From: Candidatus Delongbacteria bacterium
GTDB lineage: Bacteria > UBA4055
Direction of reading: 5' to 3'
Length of the DNA stretch: 13,579 nt
Assembly (NCBI GenBank): GCA_028702975.1
Contig: JAQVNT010000017.1
Coordinates: forward strand, 1-13,579
In this document: in pieces, positions 1-7,319 of the stretch
How the letters are laid out: every line of letters begins with the position of its first letter
How positions within the stretch are numbered: the stretch's first letter is position 1
Position numbers and translations under genes: made by a program
The notes under the pieces: model-generated
Databases searched by the model: none
What the model saw: the letters and a program-made list of their open reading frames with translations, nothing else
Told to the model about the DNA's origin: nothing

Positions 1-141
1 GGAGGATGCTTATTTCTCGAGATCGGTTATGATCAGTCAGAAGAGGTAACGGAGATATTTAGAAAATCCCTCGAGAATATAAGTATCACGAGGGATCTTG
101 GTGGCAATCCGAGAGTTTTCTCGGGTACATTTATAGGTTAG
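1..141 (+). CDS. prmC: Release factor glutamine methyltransferase PrmC, C-terminal end (partial)
   Basis: This is the last 46 codons of a gene that enters from the left in frame 1 and stops with TAG at 139-141. The fragment starts GGCLFLEIGYDQ and ends with RDLGGNPRVFSG. This matches the C-terminal end of PrmC/HemK, where the family has a glycine-rich turn, LEIGYDQ, and a final D-L-x-G-x-x-R-V block. PrmC methylates the glutamine of the GGQ motif in class I release factors in the cytoplasm, using S-adenosylmethionine. The SAM-binding and NPPY catalytic parts lie outside the window, so activity cannot be judged here. Its stop overlaps the stop of the convergent peptidase gene. Identification rests on the short tail only, but the match of motif order and length to the chain end is good. 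Confidence 0.85.
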   Translation, partial: GGCLFLEIGYDQSEEVTEIFRKSLENISITRDLGGNPRVFSGTFIG

Positions 142-2186
142 ATACCCGCTTTGTCCAGCGGGATATTGAGATCTTCAGTCCCTTTTACAACAAACCTTCC
201 GCTCCGGATAATATCGATCTTCTCTCCGTCTGAAGCGATCCCTGAAATAAAATCAATATCCTCGTATGGAAGAGTTATGTCTGTGTGAACACCGGTATAA
301 GCTTTTGCGTGATCTTTTTTTCTGTTAATGGACATCTCGTTATCTCTCGCGGTTATCTGCTTATTGTCTATAGGATTGAAAACGGCTTTGTCTTCTTCGT
401 GTGAGTAACAAGTGTCTCCTATCGCAAAATGAGGACCCATCTTTTCGATTATCAGAACCGGAAGTACCTCAAGAATGTCGTATTTTTTTGCAACAGTGTA
501 AGCAAGTGTATTTGTTCCTATAGCAAATTCGCCTATTGGAAGAGTTTTGTGCGGGAAGATCAGATTTTCTTTAATGAATTTTTCATTGTCTTCTTTTTTC
601 TTGAAATTCGAACAGCTGTAATCTGATATGAATCCGTCTTTAAATTCAAGCCTAAGCTCTTTGAATTTGAGACCGTTCAGGAAAGTCTCCTTAATGTGAA
701 GCGTGCCGTTGGTCCCGGTGAGTTTCGGGCTGGTGAATACTTCTCCGACAGGTATATTTACATCGGCGCCGCAGTTGCAGTAATTTGTATGCTTGGCAGG
801 GTTTTTCAGTTTCTGATTCATTATTATTATATCCGTCAGATTGCCGTTCCTGCCTTTTACATGAACTCTTTCAGCTTTATCTATCGCGTCAATTATATTC
901 TTCTGTATCTTCTCATATTTTCCCGAATCGAGCATGTTGACTTCCATGATGTCTTCAAATATAGATTCGAAATCCTTTCCAATTTCGGGCGAAGGAAAAG
1001 CTATTATGCAGAAACTTGTTTCTGTACGCGGTATGAATTTCTGCCTGAGCTGCTGATTTCTACTTACAAGGTTCTGGAAAACTAGCTGCTGTTCCGGGCT
1101 TAAAGACCATGCAGTTTTCTTTGATTGGGGAGAGAACGGTTTTTCGCCGAAACTTTCAACTAGGATTATTCCGGAATATGCATCCAGATCGTCCTTTATC
1201 CTGCTCATGGCATTCTCGGTCGCTTCGAGCCTCTTGTCGGCGAATTCTTTATTCAGATAGGTCGCATTGATGAATTTAAGGTCGTGATTGATCTGTTTAT
1301 TTACCGGTGTCGTGGAAGGAGGCCCGACAATTGATTCAAGCCCGTAGTTCTTGTTCAAAAAAAAGATAAGCCTTTTTATCAGTTCTTCCTGACCTGCGCT
1401 GAACCTTAAAAGAACAGAAGATTTACGGCTGAGGTCTTTGTCGCTGTTTATAAATCCCTGGGCATAAGCTTTTGCTATCTGCTTTGCCAGCGCATCAAGT
1501 TTCTGTTTTGAATAATGTCTGAAAAATTCTACAGTTCTGATCTCATTATCGGTAATGTTTATGTTGTATCTGTAAAGATACTTAATATCTTTCGGAGACG
1601 AATTCAGAACGATCTCCCTGTAATGAGTGAAGTCCCTTCCGAACATTTCTTTGTATGAATAAAATATCTCGTCAGGATCATTTGAGCTGTTATAACTGAC
1701 GGCCAGTTCTTTCAGAAATTTTTCTGAGAATTTCTTGCCCGATGAAAAATGAGCATACATTTCAAGGAACATTCTGTTGTATTTTTCCATTTGATATATT
1801 TTGTGCTCGAACGCGAAGTTCTTAAATTGAATGAAATGATAATAAAGAGCGTAAATATATTTTCCTGTCTTCGAACCGAACACATCGGCCGCATAGTCCG
1901 GGTTCATATACGACTTCTGATAATTCCTGGGCCTGAGTTCTGAATAGAAAGGATTCAATATTGTTTTGATCTGCGCGGTCGTTTTACTTTCGAAGAAATT
2001 CTCATCAAGGTCTTTTTCAAGTTTAAAACATTTTGTCAAATATTCAGCCGTTTGAAGAAGGAAAGCAGCTTCTTTTGAGCTTTTTTGCTTAAGGTCAGAC
2101 CTTAATCCTGAAATCTCTGAAGCCTGTTTCTCATAATTTTTTAAAGCTTTAGAATTGAGTTTCGAATAGTATTTTTTCAAATCCAT
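138..2186 (-). CDS. M29-family aminopeptidase (AmpT-like) with long N-terminal helical extension
   Basis: Predicted 682-residue cytoplasmic metallopeptidase; no signal peptide is seen. The C-terminal two thirds (about 228-682) carry the M29 pattern. All five metal ligands expected from aminopeptidase T appear in order with family-like spacing: Glu482 in PVGEVFTSP, Glu553 in GEFAIGTN, His586 in GPHFAIGD, and His634 and Asp636 in VHTD. M29 enzymes release N-terminal amino acids using two metal ions. Usual M29 proteins are near 400 residues; here about 225 extra N-terminal residues, rich in Lys, Tyr and Phe and probably helical, have no family I recognise. The ATG at 2186 is preceded by GGAG ten bases upstream. 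It is the last gene of the block that begins with the GlmL homologue, 23 bp after the outer-membrane protein gene, and its TAA overlaps the prmC TAG. The enzyme class is fairly secure; substrate and the role of the extension are unknown. Confidence 0.85.
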   Translation of the reverse strand: MDLKKYYSKLNSKALKNYEKQASEISGLRSDLKQKSSKEAAFLLQTAEYLTKCFKLEKDLDENFFESKTTAQIKTILNPFYSELRPRNYQKSYMNPDYAADVFGSKTGKYIYALYYHFIQFKNFAFEHKIYQMEKYNRMFLEMYAHFSSGKKFSEKFLKELAVSYNSSNDPDEIFYSYKEMFGRDFTHYREIVLNSSPKDIKYLYRYNINITDNEIRTVEFFRHYSKQKLDALAKQIAKAYAQGFINSDKDLSRKSSVLLRFSAGQEELIKRLIFFLNKNYGLESIVGPPSTTPVNKQINHDLKFINATYLNKEFADKRLEATENAMSRIKDDLDAYSGIILVESFGEKPFSPQSKKTAWSLSPEQQLVFQNLVSRNQQLRQKFIPRTETSFCIIAFPSPEIGKDFESIFEDIMEVNMLDSGKYEKIQKNIIDAIDKAERVHVKGRNGNLTDIIIMNQKLKNPAKHTNYCNCGADVNIPVGEVFTSPKLTGTNGTLHIKETFLNGLKFKELRLEFKDGFISDYSCSNFKKKEDNEKFIKENLIFPHKTLPIGEFAIGTNTLAYTVAKKYDILEVLPVLIIEKMGPHFAIGDTCYSHEEDKAVFNPIDNKQITARDNEMSINRKKDHAKAYTGVHTDITLPYEDIDFISGIASDGEKIDIIRSGRFVVKGTEDLNIPLDKAGI

Positions 2187-2209
2187 GATGTTAAATCTCC
2201 GAAAATAAA

Positions 2210-2968
2210 TTATTTTGTGAAAAACGCGGAATTATAGATTATCCTCAGTTCTCTGCTGAAATTATCTGTGCCTTTGACGTTCTTGAGAATATCTTTCATG
2301 TCTAATTCCAGATGAAGCTGATCACCGAAAGACCACCTTATACCGAGATTGAGATATCCTTTTTCCCGTCTTAAAGAATCATCAGCGTTATCGTTAAGTC
2401 CGAGATCATATTCGACAAGCAAAGTTACATCCTTAATTAGACTTTTATCGAACCCGACGAAGAAGTTAACATTGTCATCGCCGTCTACAGGCTTTTCGTT
2501 TACGCAGTAATTCGCTCCGGCATGTATCCCGAGGGTTCCCAGATCGCCTTCCGAGACATAATAATTTTTACTAAATACAAGAAAAAAGCCTTTTGATTTG
2601 ATCTCATATCTCGGATCGTACCACTGACCGTAACCCTGACTGTCGAAACCGGCAGAAACATTGGGGTAGTAAAAATCTTCCGGAATGATCCTGTACTGAA
2701 GCCTTACTCCGGGATGACCGTTCCAGACAGGTTTATTTCTGCCTATTATATCTGTACCGCCATAGCTGACTCCGATGAAAAAATTATTGAATATACCTAT
2801 GTTAACTTCTCCGCTCATCCCGTCAACGGCATAAAGCCTTCCTCCGATCTCAAGCTCAGCCTGATCCATCGTAAAAGCGGTAGGTATATCGATCATTCTC
2901 TTTGTCCTTACCTGCTGTGCTGTCAAAATTGCAGAGAAGATCAGTAGTGTCAGCAACAAGTTTTTCAT
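2210..2968 (-). CDS. Predicted outer-membrane beta-barrel protein with signal peptide
   Basis: A 252-residue secreted protein of no named family that I recognise. It begins MKNLLLTLLIFSAILTA followed by QQ, a typical Sec signal peptide with probable cleavage after Ala17. The mature part alternates short amphipathic strands with Gly/Asn/Asp turns (for example EIGGRLYAV, NFFIGVSYGG, VRLQYRII, LLVEYDLGL, YLNLGIRWSFG). This suggests a small beta-barrel in the outer membrane, loosely like YjbH-type or other candidate-phylum barrels. The chain ends in NSAFFTK, so the usual terminal aromatic is two residues in. I prefer the ATG at 2968 over an in-frame ATG at 2974: the GGGG at 2975-2978 touches the upstream ATG but is six bases from the downstream one, and the downstream start gives a cleaner signal peptide. 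It lies 16 bp after the KOW protein gene and 23 bp before the M29 peptidase gene. Confidence 0.75.
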   Translation of the reverse strand: MKNLLLTLLIFSAILTAQQVRTKRMIDIPTAFTMDQAELEIGGRLYAVDGMSGEVNIGIFNNFFIGVSYGGTDIIGRNKPVWNGHPGVRLQYRIIPEDFYYPNVSAGFDSQGYGQWYDPRYEIKSKGFFLVFSKNYYVSEGDLGTLGIHAGANYCVNEKPVDGDDNVNFFVGFDKSLIKDVTLLVEYDLGLNDNADDSLRREKGYLNLGIRWSFGDQLHLELDMKDILKNVKGTDNFSRELRIIYNSAFFTK

Positions 2969-2974
2969 GGTCAT

Positions 2975-2978
2975 CCCC
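2975..2978 (-). promoter_or_regulatory. Ribosome binding site that decides the barrel-protein start
   Basis: Reading the minus strand, the sequence is CCGGGG-ATGACC-ATG. The GGGG abuts the first ATG (2974), too close for initiation there, but is six bases from the second ATG (2968). This supports the shorter signal-peptide start. The GGGG match to the anti-Shine-Dalgarno is imperfect. Confidence 0.5.
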
Positions 2979-2984
2979 GGTAGT

Positions 2985-4109
2985 TTATTTTTCTATTACT
3001 TCAACATTTGCCCTAGGAACAAGTACTTCCTTTCCGTCGATCTCGGCCATCATGACCCTTACCCATGTACCTGATTCAACTTTATGGAGTTCAACCGGCA
3101 GGCTTATCACTTTACCCAGCTTTCCGAAATAAGGTGCTCTTATTATCCTTATTTGATCCCCGCTTTCAAGACCTGACTGTGCGTAGTTCTTGTTAGTAGT
3201 ATCTTCTGTCTGATGATCGTGAACAATAATGATCTCGGGTCTCATTACACCCGCTCTTATCTGTGTAGCACCGTTTATTGATGCCTTGAAACCTTCGTAT
3301 TTTTTTAGAAGATTGAAAGTCCTGCCGGCCATCGGGATAGTTCCAAAACCCTCAGTAAGTATAAGTGTATAACCGATATCTTCATGTCCTGTTATCGCCA
3401 CACCCAGATCACTTCCGAGAATGTCTTTTATGTCCTGATAATCGAATCCTCCGGTGATAACGCCTGCCACTCCAATTTTTCCGGCTTTAGCGAGCGCTTC
3501 AGTTGTTATCTTCGATCCGCATACGATAACTTTTCCTTTAAGTTCCTCGGTGATCATTCCTATATCAACGATCTTATCAGGCACGTCGGCAACCATCTTT
3601 ATTTCTCCACAGGTCTCGCCTCCAAGTCCGATGATCCCCTGGATGTGAACACCTTCGGTTCGCATTACGACGCCTTCGCTCGGTATCTCTTCCTTGACCT
3701 CACCGTCAACATAAGCGTCTATCTCTACAGGAATGGCGGGGGCGTTAAAAATTACCTGCCCTGTGATGTGAGATATCTGCGTTATAGTACCGTCAATCGG
3801 GGCTTTGTAATCGCTTTTAAAAAAACCGAAAAAACCTTTGCTCTGAGCAACGATCTCTCCGCTTTTTACCTCGTCGCCCTCTTTCTTGAGCATGCAGTCA
3901 ATAAGTTCATTAGCTTTGCCAAGTCCAAGCTGGCCTGCAACGTTTATCGGGTAAACTTTTCCCGGAAGTTCGGTTTTTGCGACTATCGTCTGAGCGGGGA
4001 TTTTGTCACCCTTTCTTACCAGAACCTGACCCAGAAGAGGCAGTTTTCTCGTTTTTTCGATCACTGTTCTGGCGGCTACTTTTAAACCTGGTGTATATGC
4101 GTGAGCCAT
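2985..4109 (-). CDS. Uncharacterised barrel-sandwich/KOW-domain protein, partner of the GlmL homologue
   Basis: A 374-residue soluble protein with no signal peptide or membrane segment. Residues about 22-125 look like a lipoyl/barrel-sandwich fold: repeated short strands with KKEGDEVKSGEIVAQ and YKAPIDGTI, the turn-plus-Gly pattern of RnfC, HlyD and biotinyl domains, but with no MKM-type lysine for a cofactor. A Gly-rich middle follows (GIIGLGGETCGE, about 158-169), then an alpha/beta segment about 192-300 (KVIVCGSK, GVAGVITGGFDY). The end (about 314-373) is KOW/NusG-like, with GDQIRIIRAPYFGKLGKV and a closing LVPRANVEVIE. From memory, similar proteins sit beside GlmL-type genes in uncultured anaerobes, but I know of no function. 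The ATG at 4109 follows AAAGGAG eight bases upstream. It is 29 bp after the GlmL-family gene, so the two are probably co-transcribed and may act together. Confidence 0.7.
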   Translation of the reverse strand: MAHAYTPGLKVAARTVIEKTRKLPLLGQVLVRKGDKIPAQTIVAKTELPGKVYPINVAGQLGLGKANELIDCMLKKEGDEVKSGEIVAQSKGFFGFFKSDYKAPIDGTITQISHITGQVIFNAPAIPVEIDAYVDGEVKEEIPSEGVVMRTEGVHIQGIIGLGGETCGEIKMVADVPDKIVDIGMITEELKGKVIVCGSKITTEALAKAGKIGVAGVITGGFDYQDIKDILGSDLGVAITGHEDIGYTLILTEGFGTIPMAGRTFNLLKKYEGFKASINGATQIRAGVMRPEIIIVHDHQTEDTTNKNYAQSGLESGDQIRIIRAPYFGKLGKVISLPVELHKVESGTWVRVMMAEIDGKEVLVPRANVEVIEK

Positions 4110-4138
4110 TTTATATTCTCCTTTGCATTATCGTTAAT

Positions 4139-6052
4139 TTAAACTCCGTCCCTGTGGGATTTCGGCTTATAGTTTTTAGAAATATCCCATTTCTGCAGGA
4201 GTTCGACCCTGTTTTTTGTGTCCTTAGCCAGGTTGAACGGTCTTCCTCTTGTATCAATAATAAGACCGACTACTCCGCCTTTTAGTTTTCTCATTATCTT
4301 TTTGCCTTTGCCTTCTCCAACATCAAATCCTGATGCAGGTTCGATCTCAAATTCTACTTCATCATCGTGTGAAAGGTCATATCTCAAAAGCTGGTTCGCT
4401 GTGATCCATTCGTTCAGCTTTGTACCGTCAGGAAGATCAGCTTTGACCCTCACAACATTCTTACCCTCTTTGGCTATACCGACAGGGCAGATGCTGATAG
4501 CAAGGTGGATAAGGCAGTCTTTGTCGAATACCTCCATGGCAGCCTGGTCGCAGCCTGGTCTTTTTACTTCTGAAAGAACGCCCAGCTGAGGCATCATGAA
4601 GATCGAGTCAACGGCGAGTTCAGTAATACCTTCAGGAAGGAAAGAATCGACCAGCATGTGTGCAGACTGGCTTCTTAAAGGAGCGTGAGAAAGTACTCCG
4701 CCCGAACCTACGAGAAGGTCAAGTTTCATCATATTGACGATAGAATCGCTTGTCGAGCCTGATGCGAAAGCTTCTGATATTCCTTTTTCCTGCTGGATCC
4801 CTTTCAGACCTACTGCGAAAGCCCTGTGCTGAATGAATGACAGTCTGAGAGCTTCACGGGATATAGCTTGTTCTATGTCAAGATCTTCTTTCGATTGCGG
4901 AATGGTCGTCGGTCTGATCATCTTGTTGCCGATCCTGTTCCTGAGTTCCTGCTCGTTCATTTCAAAAGGCACCCATCTCATGATGTTATCAAGTCCTGCT
5001 TCAAGCAGCACGTTTGAAACAGAATACGACATTCCGAGATTTGCGGAAACTGTCCTGTTGAATTTCTGATGGACTTTGCCGTCCCTGTCTTCGAGTTTGA
5101 AAGTAGAGAACATGTCAGTGGTCGCTCCTCCGATATCAACTCCCACGACATTCTTGTTCTGCATGACCGCGATCTTATTGATTATAAGACCTACGGCACC
5201 TGGTGTAGGCATAATGGGAGCGTCAGTCCATTTCATCAGCTTGTCATATCCCGGAGCCTGCTGCATAACATGCTCCATGAAAAGATCGTGTATCTTATCA
5301 GATGCGGGTCTTAGGTTCTCTCTTTCCAGAGTCGGCCTCAGGTTGGGCACAATGCTGAGAGCAGTATCGTTTTCAAGAATATTTTTTATCTCTTCCTGAG
5401 CCCTCTGATTCCCCGCATAAATAACAGGCAGGGCATACCCTATTCCGAGTCTGGCGGTAGGTCTTGCCGATTTAACAAGCTCGGCCATTCCGATGACATG
5501 TTTCGGTTTTGCCTGGTCCGTTTCACCGGCGATGAGGATCATATCCGGTCTCAGAGCTCTTATTCTTTCTATCTTTTCGTGAGGAAGCCTTCCGTCGTTT
5601 ATCGCGAGAGTGTCCATCACGATCGCGCCGGCTCCAAGTGCAGCCCTCTGTGCTGATTCGGCGGTCATTCCTTTCACGACTCCGAATACCATCATCTGGA
5701 GTCCGCCGCCGGCCGAAGAAGTCGATATATAGATATCACATCCGTCGCCTGTTTCTTTTGACGGGTCTTTCCTCAGAACCTGTTCATTCTCAACGAACTT
5801 TCTGGGTTTGTTGTAAAATTTTGAGTTCTTCGCCGCATCGGTCTTGTAGTATTCAGTAGCAAGTTCTTCAAGCTCCATTATAGCATTGAGAACGCCTTTT
5901 GTAACATCTTCGAAAGGAGCTTCGACCGTTGTTGGCGCTTCCCCTCTCACCAGCTGACGATATTCGTTACCGACCTTCTCTATGAGAATGGCTTTTGTCG
6001 TGGTGGATCCACAATCGGTCGCGATGATCGTTTGCACTTCCTGGTTTGACAT
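4139..6052 (-). CDS. glmL: GlmL/MutL-family ASKHA ATPase (mutase-reactivation type protein)
   Basis: A 637-residue cytoplasmic protein of the GlmL/MutL family (not the mismatch-repair MutL). Family members are ATPase-fold proteins encoded near adenosylcobalamin mutases such as glutamate mutase and thought to help maintain or reactivate them. ASKHA motifs are visible: phosphate-1 ATDCGSTTTKA (11-21), phosphate-2 VGVDIGGATTD (303-313) and an adenosine-type loop DLLVGSGGVLSH (445-456). The family-typical IYISTSSAGGGLQMMV and MILIAGETD blocks are also present. The classical clostridial protein is near 460 residues, so about 140 residues (500-637) form a C-terminal extension that includes GGVVGLIIDTRGRP (592-605). 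The ATG at 6052 has AAGAGGT five bases upstream. It is the first gene of a four-gene block, and no mutase subunit is encoded in the window. The symbol is family-level; the client enzyme is unknown. Confidence 0.85.
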   Translation of the reverse strand: MSNQEVQTIIATDCGSTTTKAILIEKVGNEYRQLVRGEAPTTVEAPFEDVTKGVLNAIMELEELATEYYKTDAAKNSKFYNKPRKFVENEQVLRKDPSKETGDGCDIYISTSSAGGGLQMMVFGVVKGMTAESAQRAALGAGAIVMDTLAINDGRLPHEKIERIRALRPDMILIAGETDQAKPKHVIGMAELVKSARPTARLGIGYALPVIYAGNQRAQEEIKNILENDTALSIVPNLRPTLERENLRPASDKIHDLFMEHVMQQAPGYDKLMKWTDAPIMPTPGAVGLIINKIAVMQNKNVVGVDIGGATTDMFSTFKLEDRDGKVHQKFNRTVSANLGMSYSVSNVLLEAGLDNIMRWVPFEMNEQELRNRIGNKMIRPTTIPQSKEDLDIEQAISREALRLSFIQHRAFAVGLKGIQQEKGISEAFASGSTSDSIVNMMKLDLLVGSGGVLSHAPLRSQSAHMLVDSFLPEGITELAVDSIFMMPQLGVLSEVKRPGCDQAAMEVFDKDCLIHLAISICPVGIAKEGKNVVRVKADLPDGTKLNEWITANQLLRYDLSHDDEVEFEIEPASGFDVGEGKGKKIMRKLKGGVVGLIIDTRGRPFNLAKDTKNRVELLQKWDISKNYKPKSHRDGV

Positions 6053-6101
6053 TTAATACCTCTTGCATATTTATTATTAATCATCTATTTCAATGACGCT
6101 A

Positions 6102-6130
6102 AATATAGTTCATAACACTCGATTTCGCAA
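6102..6130 (-). promoter_or_regulatory. Candidate sigma-70 promoter for the GlmL-KOW-barrel-M29 block
   Basis: On the minus strand TTGCGA (6130-6125) is separated by 17 bases from TATATT (6107-6102). This is 4/6 and 5/6 of the consensus with ideal spacing. The start would fall near 6095, giving a leader of about 43 bases with the AAGAGGT ribosome site. It lies in the only spacer of useful size (145 bp) upstream of the block. The rest of the spacer is AT-rich and shows no clear terminator for the upstream radical SAM gene. Confidence 0.45.
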
Positions 6131-6197
6131 TGCTGATTTTTACTAATAAACATATAATATTGACGAAATGCATAAATATCGGGCTGAAACGGCATAA

Positions 6198-7196
6198 CTA
6201 TTCTTCAAACTTCCTTCCGATGAAGAACTCCCTTAAGTAAGGTCCGGTCGCGTCAAAAAAATCTGAGACCCCGCTAAATCTTGAAGTTGCGAAATACTGA
6301 TACCATCCGCATTGTCTATTACAGTTTCTCATCACTTTTCTTTTATCTTCGGCATCAGTGCTTCTCAGATACTCCATCAGATCGTCTTCCTGAAGTTTGA
6401 TTGCTTTATCCCGGAGCGTTCTGCACGGGTAAAAAAGGCTTCCGTCTGCATCGATAATTATTGAACTTGGACTACAGCCTCCGGATTTCTTTTTTACTGC
6501 GGAGAAGTAGGAATTTGGCGTCACGATCGTTTCGGGATAAGACTTTTTCAATTCTCTGATCTGTCTTTCAAGTCTGTCGAAATCAGGAAAATGATCCTCC
6601 GTATCGTCAAGGTGAACAGCAGGCATAATAAGTATCTTGCTGCCGGAATCGTAGCATTTTGAAACTTTTTCCTCAAGCTTGTCCTGATCTTCCTTTGCAA
6701 CTACGGTCTGGACACAAATTACCATGTTAAATTTGCTGAGATCCTTCAGCCGGTCAAAAAGGAAAAGATTATCATGACCCTCGTCGATCGAAATATGAAG
6801 GAAATCAATGTAATTCTGATATTTTTCCCAAGGGTAATCCATTATGTTCTTCTGGCTCGTTGTAAAAAGAAGATAAAAAGGCTGTTTATGGGCTTCGATG
6901 AGTATTTCTTCAATATCATTTCTCAACAGGGGTTCGCCGCCTTCGAGAGATAAAAGGAAAAGGGACGACCTGCCCAGATTTTTAAGTATCTTTACCAGAT
7001 CCTCCGTAGGCAGGTCCGGCGTCTGAAAATGTTTCATATCGCAGAATTTACATGCAAAGTGACAGCGCGAGGTTACTTTCAGAGAGGCATAGAAAGGATT
7101 AAGCTCTCCCTTTGAATTAAAGCCGTTCTGCATCGTAAATTTCAGTATCCGGCAGTATCTTATGAAGCTGAGTTTCCTTATTTTCTTTCTGAACAT
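6198..7196 (-). CDS. Radical SAM protein with C-terminal auxiliary-cluster cysteines
   Basis: A 332-residue radical SAM enzyme. The cluster motif CxxxCxxC is Cys45, Cys49 and Cys52 (TSRCHFACKFCDMKH), and the SAM-binding GGEP is at 86-89. The C-terminal part has Cys241 and Cys258 around a DADGSLFYPC strand and Cys292/Cys296 (NCNRQC). This is a twitch/SPASM-like arrangement that probably holds one extra Fe-S cluster. Such proteins include peptide-modifying, HpnH-like and sugar- or cofactor-modifying enzymes; nothing here fixes the substrate. No small precursor peptide is seen in the flanking spacers. The ATG at 7196 has only a weak AGG upstream; Met22 is a less likely alternative. It is divergent from thpR and 145 bp upstream of the GlmL homologue on the same strand, probably a separate transcript. 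Confidence 0.85.
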   Translation of the reverse strand: MFRKKIRKLSFIRYCRILKFTMQNGFNSKGELNPFYASLKVTSRCHFACKFCDMKHFQTPDLPTEDLVKILKNLGRSSLFLLSLEGGEPLLRNDIEEILIEAHKQPFYLLFTTSQKNIMDYPWEKYQNYIDFLHISIDEGHDNLFLFDRLKDLSKFNMVICVQTVVAKEDQDKLEEKVSKCYDSGSKILIMPAVHLDDTEDHFPDFDRLERQIRELKKSYPETIVTPNSYFSAVKKKSGGCSPSSIIIDADGSLFYPCRTLRDKAIKLQEDDLMEYLRSTDAEDKRKVMRNCNRQCGWYQYFATSRFSGVSDFFDATGPYLREFFIGRKFEE

Positions 7197-7265
7197 GTCA
7201 TCAACCTGTTAAAATTTGAAAGAAGTTAAGTCAAACATAATGAATTATCAAATAAAATTTCTCAC

Positions 7266-7294
7266 TTGATTATTGAAGAACTTATTGTTAAAAT
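7266..7294 (+). promoter_or_regulatory. Candidate sigma-70 promoter for thpR
   Basis: TTGATT (7266-7271) and TAAAAT (7289-7294) are separated by 17 bases, 4/6 and 5/6 of the consensus. The start would be near 7301, leaving a short leader of about 19 bases that contains the strong AAGGAG ribosome site. No equally good promoter was found in the other direction for the radical SAM gene. Confidence 0.45.
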
Positions 7295-7319
7295 CACTAC
7301 GGGATAAAAAGGAGATCTG

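Noticed and set aside
696..1085. Plus-strand open frame of 129 codons within the M29 gene
   Set aside because: It lies opposite the conserved metal-binding part of the peptidase and looks like a shadow frame.
3384..4085. Plus-strand open frame of 233 codons opposite the KOW protein gene
   Set aside because: It is antisense to a gene with a good ribosome site, recognisable domains and operon context, and its translation has no family features.
7201..7260. Promoter for the radical SAM gene (minus-strand TTGACT with 17-base spacing)
   Set aside because: The matching -10 would be TAACAG, only 3/6 of the consensus; other pairings are no better.
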